Below, in pieces: positions 32,628-44,079 of a stretch of 64,000 nt of DNA. Position numbers and translations under genes: made by a program. The notes under the pieces are model-generated. The model had not been told where the DNA came from and did no database searches. It was given only the letters and a program-made list of their open reading frames with translations. Origin of the DNA: Cylicocyclus nassatus (Eukaryota > Nematoda > Chromadorea > Rhabditida > Strongylidae); assembly GCA_958299035.1 (NCBI GenBank), contig CATQJL010000112.1:55657140-55721139 (forward strand), read 5' to 3'. Every line of letters starts with the position of its first letter. Position 1 is the stretch's first letter.

Positions 32628-33971
32628 TTAGGTTGTCAAGAAAATAATGTCGTTTTTTATTTGCTTGCTTTAACAAAGCAACCAGACTCAACCCAATTAA
32701 AGGTAATGGGTATTGTTCGATAGAGCAAAGCAAGCTCTACAAGATGGCGTCCATGATTTTGCGTCAAGCTCGATCCACGGATAGTTGATAGTTCGAACTC
32801 AAAATCTGAAGATTTAAATGCCCAAAAGATCGAAAAGATCAGATCTTCGTCCAAATAATTTCTACGGACCTCCCACTCGCACACGTCAATACTTTCGATA
32901 TCTGATATCCATATGTGCAGCTGCTGTACTTTTTCCTTGACTAGAAACTGAGAAAACGAAAATTTTCGTGTTTTTTTAAAAGCAATGCTGAGCCGTTCTT
33001 GCATATGTGATTCTATATTGCAAGCCTAGGTAAGCATAACTATAGATTCTCAGCCTATTCCGAGCGGTAGTTTTTGAGGAATATCACTTTTAGCGGAGTT
33101 CATCTTCTACACGTCCCTCGACTGGTCGGTCATTTTGACCGTTCTTCCCCACCCCACCGGACGTCGAACCCCTTGATCCAGGAAGCCCCGGAACAGCAGG
33201 ATCAAGTATGTTCCACCCCAACAACGACTGTTAACACATCAGAACATCCAACGTGAGACGCCTGCCAAACGAAGTCCAACTACATGAACTGCAAGAAGCC
33301 CTGGAGAGAACACGACTCGACATACTGGCCCTAACGAGATAGAGAGGCGAATTTCAGAAGAAGCTTGGCACTTGCAACTGGCAAAGAGTAAGATCACTCA
33401 CGTTAAAAGAATAAATCAGTTTGTTTGGGCGCCGCGTATTGTAATAATATGAAAGGCAAATAAATCGTAAATCGTAAATCACTTTTAGCACTAAAACTGA
33501 AAAGAAAAAAGCTGATTTCGACATTTCTCGAAAACTACTGCTCGGAATGGGCTGAAAATCTATAGATATACTTAACTAAGCTTTAGTATAGAATCACATA
33601 TGCAAGAACGGCTCAGCATTGCTTTTAGAAAAACAAGAAAATTTTCGTTCTCTCAGTTTCTAGTCAAGCAAAAAGTGCAGCAGCTGCACATATGGATATC
33701 AAATACCAAAAGTATTGACGTGTGCGAGTGGGAGGTCCGTAGAAATTATTTGGACGAAGATTTGATTTTTTTCGATTTTTGGGCATTTGGAAATCTTCAG
33801 ATTTTGAGTTCGAACTATCCGTGGATCGAGCTTGGTGCAAAATCATAAGCGCCATCTTGTAGAGCTTGCTTTGCTCTATCGAACAATACCCATTATCTTT
33901 TATTGGGTTGAGTCTGGTTGCCTTGTTTAAGCAAGCAAATAAAAAACGACAATATTTTCTTGACAACCTAA
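32628..33971. mobile_element. Palindromic mariner-like element, TIR TTAGGTTGTCAAGAAAATA
   Basis: The arms 32,628-33,082 and 33,491-33,971 are inverted copies along almost their whole length. TA flanks both sides (32,626-32,627 and 33,972-33,973). The arms contain tcgatagagcaaagcaagctc and gtggatcgagctt-type motifs in mirror order. No transposase remains; the minus- and plus-strand frames in the arms mirror each other. A LINE-derived insert lies at the centre. Confidence 0.85.
33095..33478 (+). mobile_element. Short RTE-derived retroelement with 12-bp target duplication
   Basis: The insert is flanked by the direct repeat ATCACTTTTAGC at 33,083-33,094 and 33,479-33,490. Its middle encodes SNVRRLPNEVQLHELQEALE then RTRLDILALTR and stop, RGE. 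That matches the start of RTE-type endonuclease domains (NVRTL..ELEEAL....D...L.E.R..GE). The 3' end is a short tandem tail (aaatcgtaaatcgtaaatc), typical of RTE elements. Nothing of the reverse transcriptase remains. The unit is 384 bp, so it behaves like a SINE made from a LINE's two ends. Confidence 0.8.
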
Positions 33972-34268
33972 TATTACCTTTCACTGTGTGTTCGTTCTTG
34001 TATACGATTGACCACTTGCTGTTGTTCTTGACCACGAATTTCTTTACGGTTTATTGCGTCGTCGAATAACACAGAACAAATAATGAGGCGAAAATATATG
34101 AGGTCGAGGTTAATTGGCGTTAAGGGAAGACGATCTTCTGACGAACGAGTCGCGGACGCTGTCTGGATGTAAGTGAAGTTAACAAAGCCGGCCCTCGAAC
34201 CGCACACGTGTTAACTTTGCAGCTGTGTCTTCGCGCAGCCGCGAGTTGCGCAGCTGCGATTTCTTTTC

Positions 34269-34421
34269 ATGTCTTCTGATGACTTGCGATCAGAATTCAA
34301 ATCGCGATTCTGCGATACACTGGTTTTTACGACTACTTCAGCTCGGGGATTTGGACTAAAGAGGAACCAAAAAGTAATACTACGTTCTGGGGAGGAATCG
34401 AAGAGTAATACTTTGTTCTGG
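34269..34421 (+). CDS. Candidate exon with donor, unknown gene
   Basis: An open frame from ATG at 34,269 reaches a donor CTGG|GTGAGA at 34,422. The next acceptor (gacatttccag at 34,478-34,488) is 67 bases away. However, the phase after splicing leads to a stop within 17 codons, unless a different frame is used here. Composition looks coding-like, but no family is recognised. It may belong to the same broken gene as the neighbouring exons. Confidence 0.2.
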
Positions 34422-34488
34422 GTGAGACTTAGCTCTTTTTCAAAGCAAGATATGTTTGATTCACTTAAATGATTCGACATTTCCAGCC

Positions 34489-34713
34489 TCAGCATCCGTT
34501 GACCCTTCGCACACGGGTTATCAAAAACAAAAATTGATTGGTAGAACTTTTTATCATTGTTACCGTGGGCATGCGGTGGTCAATATCCAGAACGTTCAGA
34601 ATGTGCATAACTTTGCATGGTGGTTATCCCGCACGTTGACCCAGACATCATATGTATTCGTTACGTGTCCATTCAGTCAAACCCATCACGGACCATTGCT
34701 GTTCGATGCCTAA
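34489..34713 (+). CDS. Candidate terminal exon, weakly C-type-lectin-like
   Basis: After the acceptor tttccag an open frame of about 74 codons runs to a stop at 34,713. The segment FYHCYRGHAVVNIQNVQN followed by VHNFAWWL resembles the C..GGHLVSI....E..F helix region of C-type lectins, but key surrounding residues (WIGL, WND) are not visible. The exon begins with two bases of a split codon, the phase left by the Thr-rich exon at 24,838-25,229. That is suggestive but not proof of linkage across 9 kb of transposons. Confidence 0.3.
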   Translation, partial: SASVDPSHTGYQKQKLIGRTFYHCYRGHAVVNIQNVQNVHNFAWWLSRTLTQTSYVFVTCPFSQTHHGPLLFDA

Positions 34714-34885
34714 AATCACTGATCAATCTGGTCATTTTCTTTTAACAACTTTTATTTCTCCACTTTCACCACGACTCCCCCCCCCCCCTCCCCACCCTCC
34801 TCTTTTCCTTACTCAATCACGACGCTTCAAATGCGAGGTGCCACAATTCAGGCTTATTCCTATTTCTGACAGGACTTTAATTTGC

Positions 34886-35045
34886 ATGCTTCAGGTTTTA
34901 TAATTGGCAGTGCAAAGATGCCGATGAGAACAATCTATATTGCAAGGAGATAAAAGCAAAAATGGATTTCTGCCTTAAATTAATGGAAAAGAGAAGAAGA
35001 AAAAGAACATCACCGGCACCAAACACAACAACAAAAGCTCCAGGC
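34886..35045 (+). CDS. Candidate Cys/Lys-rich exon with Thr-linker
   Basis: An acceptor (tgcatgcttcag) is followed by an open frame containing FYNWQCKDADENNLYC and MDFC, a basic stretch, and a TSPAPNTTTKAP linker before a stop at 35,045. The Cys pattern and Thr-linker are typical of nematode secreted modular proteins. I cannot name the domain. Confidence 0.3.
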
Positions 35046-35079
35046 TAGTTTTTCGAAATTTGAGCGAAAAGCTCAATTT

Positions 35080-35342
35080 GCTGGAGAAAAGCAGCAGTGT
35101 TTGGTATTGCTATAAGACCGAGCACTCAACAAAAAAGTTTTCCAGGTATGGTGTTTTGTTGATACCACATTAACAGCAACTGTTGTGGCAATACTAATCT
35201 AACTCAATTCATTGATGATTTTGAAGAGCAATACCGTCAAGTCATGTGCGTTGGCATTCCTACCAACTCATACGATTTTAGTATTGCTCTTCAGTACGTT
35301 ACCGAGACACGAAAAAGATTGCGACAGCGCTTGAAATATTAG
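35080..35342 (+). CDS. Candidate pair of small exons, Cys-containing
   Basis: A frame with VWYCYKTEHSTKKFS ends at a possible donor (CCAG|GTATGG, 35,146). After ttaacag at 35,176 a frame with NCCGNTNLTQFIDDFEEQ and VMC runs to a stop at 35,342. Joining them keeps the frame, but the implied 31-base intron is unusually short. The CGNTN..F....E pattern recalls the C-terminal half of Kunitz domains, but cysteine positions do not match, so no assignment is made. A transposon end begins at 35,357. Confidence 0.25.
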
Positions 35343-35930
35343 GATGGGCAAAATTACAGTGTGTTCCAAAAGTATGTGTGTTTGAAAGTTGATATGTCTA
35401 TCTTCACAGAGCCTTTTGCCAGCTGTACAATTCTGTAAAGGTAGTTTCACCCTAGGTTTACATATGTGCGACTCATCGGTTCCATTCACTACTGTAAGAT
35501 TACGGTAAAATCTTCAAGAAAGGTTGAGCCATTAATCATATTATGCTTTAGAAAGGAGACCAAACACATCCTAAAAGCGTTTTTATCAGACGTGAGGGCC
35601 GCTCTCCTTATTGCTAGATATGGAACTTGTACTTCACTGCAGTGCTTCGTTTATAAGTTATGCCAGATATAACAATGCAGCAGCTTATTTAGACTTTTTT
35701 TCCAAAAATTTGATTACATCATTTGAATATCGTACTATTATTATGATTATCAATACTCTATTTATTGAGCAAGAAAACTCTGAAAAGTTAGCTAGTGAAA
35801 ACAGCATGCGCGAAAACATCACTTTATATCTTTTTCAGGCTTTTTTGGATTTTTTTGGAGTGGTCCAAAACACAATGAAAAGCAATTGGTAATTCACATT
35901 CACTCTATATCTGATTTGCGCTGTCGTTTG

Positions 35931-36312
35931 AGCAATGTTTGAAGGCAGCGGCTCGGCAGAATGACAACTTTGGAATCATCGTTCGCGACTCCTTTGGATG
36001 AGCTAAGTTTTAGACTGTGCTTTGCAGCGATAAAAGATATCGGTAACTGCTTTTCCAGACTTCAAAAGTGCTATTTGGGCGGATCGCGTATGTCTACCCT
36101 CTACAGAGGATTGGCTCGTGAGTGGAGACACCGTACCCATCTCGGCGGCAATTGGATTATTGGCTCCAGCAGCCACTTTCGCGATCCGCTCAAACAGCAC
36201 TTTTCATGCCTGGAACTGCAAAGCACAGCCTTGGACTTAGCTCATCCAGAGTAGCCGAGGACATGAACTCAAAGTTGTTATTTTGTTGAGCCGCTGCCTT
36301 TGACTAGGACCC
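35931..36312. mobile_element. Fold-back element, about 380 bp
   Basis: The left arm (tttgaaggcagcggctcggc ... tggatgagctaag ... gctgtgctttgcag-like) is the inverse of the right arm ending cagccttggacttagctcat ... gagccgctgcctttga. The open frames at 35,961-36,254 (+) and 36,003-36,200 (-) mirror the palindrome and are not convincing genes. Confidence 0.65.
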
Positions 36313-36810
36313 CTCGATAGTTTCCAGCAAGAAAACCATATGCCCATATTTGCCTGGACACTGCCTTTAAGCGCTGATTTCAAACCTGCATTCCATATCT
36401 GCGGAACGCTTCTCCGGGGATATGCGAGCCTAAAGTTTTATTTTGGACCTTTCATTAGAAAAAGAGAAGTCCAACAGAGTGAAGTGCTTGTTACTAGCTC
36501 TGCCAGAAATTTCTTTTTAGAAGTTAAATATGACAAAGACATTACGGTGTCTACAGATAATTTCGAGTGCGTATCGAACTTCACACATAGAATGCAAAAA
36601 GACACGCCTTCTACAATGTACCTTCGCGTATAACTCAACAAGCCAATTACTACATTAGTGCAGCATTCGTGTACATGCAGTTTCCCCGTTCATGTGAAGG
36701 CCCAAAATTGAGAGACTTCAAACTCTTTTCAGAGAAACGCTGCGCAGATGCGGAATGCAGATTTGGAATCATCGTTTAAAAGCACCCCAGACCATATGGA
36801 TCTTACATTA

Positions 36811-37523
36811 AGGGCCGCATGCACTAACAACCCCGCTGGAGAGGGGATCGCAGCTCAGAAAAAAACTTCATATTCTGAAGCTCTAGATATCTAGATTTCA
36901 CGCTGTCTACCTGTCCGCAAGTATTCCTACTATCCTTCACTATGAACATATTGAACAGGAGCGAGAAGCTGTACAAGCCGCATTTTCCAGCTTCTGTATG
37001 ATCCCTGACGACCCCGGCGCTTCTCTTCAAAGTCATTTTTCTTTCTTTGAAGTTAACGAAAACCTTCCAAAGTTGTACCAATCATCTAACACAACAGTGC
37101 TAAGCATGTTACTGATAAGAACAAATGAGTTTTTGAAAAATCGATTTTTTCGATAAACCACAACTTTCGACTTGTGGTTCATCGCAAATTTCATGACTCC
37201 GATACATCACATGTTCTTATCAGCAACTTGCTAAGCGTGTTGGGTTAGATAATCTGCACAACTTTGGAAACTTTTCGTTAACTTTGGAGAAAGAAAGATG
37301 ACTTTAAAGGAAAGCGCCGGTGATCATCAGGGATCATACAAATGCTGGAAACTGCGGCTTGTACAGCTTCTCGCTCCTGTTCAATATGTTCATAGTAAAG
37401 GATAGTAGGAATACTTGCGGACAGGTAGACAGCGTGAAATCTGGATATCTAAAGCTTCAGGATATGAAGCTTTCTTTTAAGCTGCGATCCCCTTCCCGCG
37501 GGGATGTTACTGCATGCGGCCCT
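36811..37523. mobile_element. Fold-back element FB1, TIR AGGGCCGCATGCA
   Basis: The ends AGGGCCGCATGCA and TGCATGCGGCCCT are perfect inverse copies, and almost the full 713 bp is one palindrome with its centre near 37,160-37,175. Arm markers such as gtctacctgtccgcaagtat and atacttgcggacaggtagac pair exactly. X1 is continuous here (near 630, atggatctcatgttagaccg), so it is an insertion. A single arm occurs at 53,163-53,584. Confidence 0.9.
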
Positions 37524-37733
37524 GAATTTCTTTTCCATTGAAAGTGCTTCCCTAGTATTGAAGCCACCTACAGATAGTGGTAACCTATCAGGGTGCTCAT
37601 AATTTGCAACCATTTTTACCCTAAATAACAGCATTTCTTGAGAATTGGAGCACCTGCGAAGGGTACAAGTATACACGATCGTGCTTCCGTATGTATGAGC
37701 TATATGACCACGTGCATGGGTGGAGCTAAGAAT

Positions 37734-38137
37734 CTATAGGCTGTACCAACCGGGTGTATGTCGAAAGGCGTGCGTTCCCTAAGCCTTCATTTCCAGACTG
37801 GGTCAGTTCTCTGCAGAAGCAAGGTTTCCAGATTGCGAGATTTTTGTCAGTACATCAAAAAGTATAAGGAAGGATAACGAGTTGAAATCCGAAAGCATTG
37901 AAATAAATTTGAACTTATTTTTTGCTTCTCCCAGTTAGTAGAAATCGATCAATACGCGCCTTTCGACCGTCTCCCGTACCAACCAGCATTGGTCTTGCGA
38001 CATCGCGCCTGCGGCATTTGCGACGATGCGATGTGACGCGCGCGAACTCTGCCACTCGTTAAAGTACGTCGCATGCAACGGCGCGTCGTCGCAAGGCATG
38101 CTTGCGCGGGACCGATGCCGGCTGATACAGCCTATAG
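37734..38137. mobile_element. MITE, TIR CTATAGGCTGTA
   Basis: The ends CTATAGGCTGTACCAACCGG and CCGGCTGATACAGCCTATAG are inverse copies with two mismatches. The 404-bp element is GC-rich in its right half (gcgcgcgaactctgcc, gcatgcaacggcgcgtcgtc). No coding region is supported. Confidence 0.75.
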
Positions 38138-38833
38138 GTGCCGAGTTTGCCATTTTACCCCATCTATTTTTTCTTTATTTCTAGCCATGAAAAAAAATTC
38201 GGAAACGGTACTTTGAATGTGCGATGTGTCAAGCTATGCTAGAATCAATGGGGTATTTTTCATATTTTTGGGGGCTGAGGTGTGATTTTTGACAGTAAAG
38301 TTCGTTTCCAACTACTATCAGATTTCAGCTTGAAACTTCTCATGGAATACAAATTGTGCAGAGTTTTGACAACCATCTTGTAGAGCCTTGCTTTGCACAA
38401 CTGAAGTGCAGTTGTGCAAAAGCTATAAAAAGACAGCGGTTGTAGTAAAAACGGTAAATTATGAAGCACCCTGATAAAAATTAGCAAGGGCTTGTGAGAA
38501 GAAATATGGTAACGGCCAAACAGTGCGTGCGTAATTCTTGACATCCTACATTATACTCTAGACCGAATTCAATGATCATTTGATCATTCTGATATGGCAC
38601 TCAAAGCAACGATATGAGAATCAGAACGCTCACTTCCATGATTTTCAATGAGTCAAGAGCTTACTTGTTGAATACATGTTGAATACTTGGGAAATTTCAT
38701 TTTTGAATCCTATTCCAACGAATATTCGGACTTTTCGATTTTCGAGCATTAGTCAATAGTTGAGTATTTGACTGCCATTAATTTGATGATTCTTTCGACT
38801 AATCAATCGAAGAATACGGAATACGGAAAATTA

Positions 38834-39362
38834 TTCAGGTAGTATCCCCTTCATAGCTCGCTGCTCTCTGGGGATCTGTGTTTTTCTTGTTTGACCACTT
38901 TTTGGAGGCCTTACTACACTAATATTGTAGCATAATGGATAGCAGCACTGTGCTGTATGAGCTGAGATTTTCGGTATTTTGTATGAACCCGAACGGAGTC
39001 CTCAGGGGATCATGGCTCACTTTCAAAGTCATTTATTTTTGCAAAAACTGAATAAAAACGTCGTAAAGTTGTGCTGAAGATTTATTATGACAGTGCTGAG
39101 CATGTTATTAGTAGCCCAAATGAATCGTGGAGGTTTTGATTCTTCATAAATCCCGACTCTTGAGCAGAGGTCCATCAAAGATTTGGCCAACTTGAGTTTT
39201 CACTTATTACTTCCACAAAAATGCACAGCACTGTCATAGTAGATTAGAGCATAACTTTACGAAAGTTTGCACTGAGTTTTTGCAAAGATTAAATCTTTTA
39301 AAATGAGCCTTGATTTGCTCAGATCTCCAAAGCAGCGAGCTATGAAGTGAACACTATCTGAA
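38834..39362. mobile_element. Fold-back element FB2, TIR TTCAGGTAGT
   Basis: The ends TTCAGGTAGTATCCCCTTCA and TGAAGTGAACACTATCTGAA and most of the 529 bp between are inverted copies (tcatagctcgctgc with gcagcgagctatga; tatgacagtgctgagc with gcacagcactgtcata). X1 has no equivalent near 1,020. Confidence 0.8.
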
Positions 39363-41999
39363 GGGAAACCTTTACCCGGACGAGCGTTGATACATACCGC
39401 CTCAAATGGCCATTTCAGATATAGCTGATTCGTTGACCGCACGTACTGGACATCACTGCGGTGCACGCGCTGCGAGGTGAAACGCTTCCCCCGTACAAAT
39501 TAACAATTGTACAAGTCGTGCTCTCGCGGCAATTCAGCCGCTCCGCGTATGGTCCGCAGCGTTTGAGCAGTCCGTGCGGCAACGAATCCACGATAAGTTT
39601 TTTGAAACCTCAGGTGAGCATCGCGTGGGCAACTGCCCACCTAATTTGGAAAAAAAGTTAAGCACGCCCTTTATTCAAATAATTCGTCATAATTTTTTAT
39701 ACTTCTTCTTTATTCCGACGCGTGCAACAAAATTTTTGCCATATCGTTATTGAGCGTTGCAGACGAGCCGTTTTATCGTATTAGGTCATGGGAAATTTCC
39801 AGAATAAAGCTAGCCACAACCTTCGGTCACATAATTTTCCTACAATACTCTAATTATACACAATTTATACATTACATTATGCTCCTCCTAGTCCATGTCT
39901 GTTTATATATCAAATTCTTATATATCGTTTTGTGTGCATCGTTTTGTCGTATCGTTATGTGTGCCTTGTAACCGAGACACTCAGAGGCAGTGGCTCGGCA
40001 AATTTGAGTTAGACTAATTTTTTTGGGATTTGGCTAAAGGGCCTGCTTATTAAGCCATTGCTCAAGTCCCAGTCAATAAGGTTCCTTTTACGTTGAAAAA
40101 ACTGCATTCAAATTCATGCGCATAGGGCGATCCTGTATGTGCCTGGACGACTTGCCGATTCGCACTTCGCGTCATAGCGTGTCCCACCAAGCGTCTTCCT
40201 CCTTCTTGACGTGTTTGAACCTGCGGCCAAAGCCTAACTTTGAGAATTAGCTCGTCCGCGCAGTTGATACGGAGCCTTTGAAAAAACGAGGTTTTTGAAA
40301 TTCCATGCGAATCTAAATCGTCCAGAGTTTCATGGGATTGGAAAGGCTTGTAATCGCAAAAATTCCAAAAACTAGATTTTGGTGAGCTACTGCCTTTAAT
40401 TACAACTCAATGAAAACAATTTGGATTGAGCGCGAGGCGAACTTGGATTTGGCGCAAGCAAGATCGTTTTTTTTGCTGTCGGTCGTGTAACAACTTGTCG
40501 AGAGTGTATGTACATGCAAACGTATATCTATGTTTTTTTTGCTTTCCATTCAAAACAATTTCCAACTTGACATTTGCCCACCTCGTTTTGCGCCCTGATC
40601 ATCCCTATGAAAGTTGTGTTATGTTATGTCTAGTTGTGTCTAGTTATTGTTATGTTTTTAGTTTCTCATAGACAGCGATCCGGTAGACATTCAATATTCA
40701 ATAATAATCGGAAGTCGATTATTACTTGGAAGTCGAATATTATTCGTATCTATTCCGATAAAAGAGTTCGAAAAAGATTTGAATTTCCTCAAATCTACTC
40801 TACATAAGGCAGTCAAATTTTCTGTAGCTTCGTGAACTATGCATAGCAGAGTGTTGGTCTGATTGGCACGTGATTGGATAAATATAGATAGAGAAACAGT
40901 TTTTGAAGTGTTTTCACTATGCGAATAAATTGACTTAATTTCCAAAATTTAATGTTTCAGAAAGACCTCGACGTCCTCCAAAGGATTGCCTGCCGCTATT
41001 GTAAGTTTTCAATAGTTTCGTTGTCTCAGCCTCGCTTTCAAACGCAGTGGCTTTTGATAGCATTTGAAAAGAGCAGACCCAGTATGGTAGTACAGCTTCT
41101 ATACATTGCTGTTTTAAACTCAGTCTTGTTCTTGTGACAAATTGCGTGAGTATCCAAAAGATGCAACGTTTTGCAACCAAACCAGAATCCGAATGTGTCA
41201 GTTGGCATGAAGCAAAATCTTGACATGAAGTGTCGTACCCTTCGTCATTTCTTATAAAATGAAAAAGGCGTTTGCTTCAGCTCAATTTGAAGAATAATTT
41301 ACTCAGCAGTCTCATCGAATAGCCTGTTTTCCTCGATTTCAAAGCGAAATTCTTCTAAGTTTCAGCATGACGAAGGCGTAACGCACTGTACTGTACTAGA
41401 TGGCTTTCCAAAGCAGAGCTGCTTTGAAAAATTAGGGGCAAATAAAGCAACAACAATCTTTTCGCATAGCTGCACTTTTACGAGAAAAAACGTAGCCGTA
41501 TTTTCAGTCCCTTTCGATTCACGTGTCGGAATCAGTCAAGAATGTCTCGAACTAGCTATTGCGAAAAAATCTCTGGTATGCTAGAAAGGTGCTTCGGCAA
41601 GGCGTAAATCCGATTTCCGGAAGAAAACAAAAAAGTTGTGTTCTGTTCTGAGAGCAGAGATAAAGAAAATATAATAAAACTTCATAATTTGTGATTGTTT
41701 GGAATTCAAACTTCAAGAGTAGTGCATGAGTGTTCGATGTTAAGAATATCAAGCCAAGTTTCTAAGTGCATATTCGGAGAATGTCGTGCATATTGTGTAA
41801 ACTTTGAGATAACAATAGTAGAACTCTGAACCAATGAACTTCCACAAAGACGCCAGCTTTTTGAACGCAGTATCCGTACAATGGGGATATCTGCGACTTT
41901 AGCTCCATGTGAAAGTGAACCCTCGGACACACCCTTGCACAGGTGCGAAAGCATAGACGTTGAAACAGAAGCGAAAACTTGCTTGACAGGATGACTTAC

Positions 42000-42196
42000 A
42001 CCCCCAGCGGGAAAATCTCGTCCATCTGCAGATTTCCAGCTCTGCAGCAAAGTGGCATACCGCCACAGTTAAAATCGTTGATCTCACGGCAACTTTTCGT
42101 CTCATTCTTGGCGCGAACTGTTTCACTCGTCCAAATATGAAGCTTAAGACAATGGAGAAAGCCTTTTTTTTGTTGATGCTTCTTAGGAAAGCACAT
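42000..42196 (-). CDS. Candidate exon of unknown gene, block X copy 2
   Basis: It appears to be the same sequence as 5,005-5,201: ATG at 42,196, 65 codons, donor GGT|GTAAGT at 41,999. Neighbouring minus-strand frames at 41,706-42,050 and 41,899-42,126 overlap it in other phases. No family is recognised. Identity over more than 270 bp with the other copy, against a diverged background, is its main point of interest. Confidence 0.3.
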
Positions 42197-42217
42197 CTTC
42201 AGAGTAGCGAGTAAACG

Positions 42218-42526
42218 TCAAGCGAGAAAGCTTGTTACTGAATTTTCGCTCGAACACTGACTCTGAAGGCGTCTACCTGTGCTTTCGTTTACTAGGCTTT
42301 CATCATTCTTGGACTTGGTTCCGATTTCGAATATAAGGTGCAATTTACGTTGAAAAAAAAACCCTTTTGGGAACTTTAATTGAATAAGAGTGGGCAAGTA
42401 TTTCACCGCTTTTCTTTGTACACAACCAAATTGTCGTCGTATACAACACGACGCAGTTAGACAGCGTGCAACTTGGCTGTGCTCTCTAAGCAAACGCTTT
42501 ACTTCTAAGGCCTGGTTATAGGCCAC
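42218..42526 (-). CDS. Unknown 102-codon frame, intact only in X2
   Basis: One uninterrupted frame begins MAYNQALEVKRLLREHSQVA and ends SSENSVTSFLA. The X1 copy (5,223-5,530) is frameshifted. The product is basic with no signal peptide or known motif. It ends 22 bases before the start of the 42,196 frame in the same direction. This could be a remnant of a transposon gene or a host gene; the evidence is only the open frame. Confidence 0.3.
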   Translation of the reverse strand: MAYNQALEVKRLLREHSQVARCLTASCCIRRQFGCVQRKAVKYLPTLIQLKFPKGFFFQRKLHLIFEIGTKSKNDESLVNESTGRRLQSQCSSENSVTSFLA

Positions 42527-43035
42527 ATAGTACTAGGAAGCATGATTTAAGTGGACACTGTCTATAAAGGCAGTGTCCCGGCACATTCGCGTTTGGGGAA
42601 TATAGCTGTGGTAGAGGTTCCTAATCACCCCATTAACTTTTAGGCCCAGTCCGGCTGGTTGTTGTCCCCCGCGTCGAGAAGATAGCCCTCAAATCGGCGT
42701 GCGCTCGGATGGCTTCGCTTATCTGTTCGGCGCGGGATCCCACGACCGCTTCCGTATTATACACGCAATCCAAAGCAAAAATTACATATAACGGTCTTCA
42801 GGCCAGGGCCTCTCAACTTTCATATATAACCCTCGTCCGAGCTGCCTTCTGAAAATTGCGTAAATCCCCAAAAACGGTCTTTTCACCCTCTTCAAAGCTC
42901 AAGTTCGGTTTTTACATGTCGAAATGGCCCTAAAACATGCAAAAGACGGAAATTCAAAATTTGCCGGGACACTTCCTTGAAGCGTGCATTTACCATTCAC
43001 TACGCGCAAAGGCAACAACAAAAACTTTGCTTATT

Positions 43036-43530
43036 AGTGGGCAACCAATCCAAACCAAGCTTCGCACAATTCGGGGCGAGATGGGTGTCATGGAGATTAC
43101 TTTCCGACGATCGGTACCAATTTTGTCGATTTTTTGCAAAGCTTGAGCCATGAGGATAGGAGCTGGCACGGGGGGGGGAGGGTAGTGCATTTGATTTCGC
43201 CTGTGAAGATACGCATTGCTTTTATCGATTTTATCGATTCTTGGCAAGTTTCGCTACTGGGTTGGGACTTGACACAGGGGATAAGTGAGCATGCTGACCA
43301 CGACTGTTTTAGCTATCTGGATGATTTGTTATATTCATCGGCACTATTGATTTGTATAAGCTTTGAGCTACGAGACCGCAAGTTGGCACAAGGGTGGCAT
43401 GGTAGGGAAAAAAAATGGGAGCAGGGAACTGGCATATACATAGAAGTGGAACAGAGACAGAGAAATGTTGCTTAGAAAAGAGAACAATGAGCTTTACTAT
43501 AAGGTTTTGACAGGGCTGTGCGGAGGGGGT
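43036..43530 (+). mobile_element. Worn Helitron family A fragment
   Basis: Internal landmarks of family A are present in order: aaccaagcttcgcacaattc, cgggtgtcat-like, tcgattttttgcaaagcttg, gggagttggcac-like and ttgacagggctgtgcggagg. Both the TC start and the CTAG end are missing. It is truncated or heavily mutated. Confidence 0.6.
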
Positions 43531-44079
43531 ATTTCAGTCAGTTTTTGGTAAAAGAAATAAGCATGCCACAAAAAATATTTTTTGCAGCTTGCCGTTGCCA
43601 AGTAGGCAAATATGTAAGTGATCGCTTTCAAACGGTCTGTCAGTGTGGTGTGTATGGGAAAAGTGGAGAGGCTTGCCCACCTCACTTATAAGGGAAAGAT
43701 AGCACTTGTCGCACATTGAAAAGAGATGTATACCATTAGACTCTAATTCTTAGTCCATTTCGCTTTTATGCAGAACACTCCGGAAGAAGTATGAACGCTT
43801 GAAAGCCCAAATTTGTCAAGCCTAAAGGGGCATAAAATCAGCGAAAAGCTGGGCAAAGTTATTTGAAAGTAGGTGGTCACTTTTGTATCAAATATAATAA
43901 CCACTAGTTTTTATAAGCTCTTTGTCAATGCGCGTGCATGAACTTTTTTCCATAACCCTCTCATTAAAATCTCAAACTCGAGTTTACACTTATAGCGAAA
44001 CGAATCCTAGTAAAGTATCTTGATGTGTAAAAATAATTATAAAGGATAAAAGGTTCTCCGTCTTTAACACCTATTGCAG

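Larger units (their letters stand above)
35357..38547. mobile_element. CAGGGTGTCC-type element with three insertions
   Basis: The left end is TA|CAGTGTGTTCCAAAAGTATG at 35,357 and the right end is worn (gacatcctac near 38,547). Parts match the first 757 bases of the window. Three other elements lie inside it, explaining the length. It is non-coding. Confidence 0.5.
35357..42845. repeat. Segmental duplication block X, copy 2 (X2)
   Basis: This is the direct-orientation paralog of X1 (1-6,720); the homologous part visible in the window begins at 35,613, since X1 starts before the window. It carries extra elements absent from X1: the fold-backs at 35,931-36,312, 36,811-37,523 and 38,834-39,362 and the MITE at 37,734-38,137. 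Its right part (41,390-42,845) is nearly identical to 4,380-5,846. Confidence 0.8.

Noticed and set aside
32657..34035. Frames of 115 and 123 codons in the mariner palindrome
   Set aside because: They are mirror images from the two arms. No DD34D transposase motif is visible.
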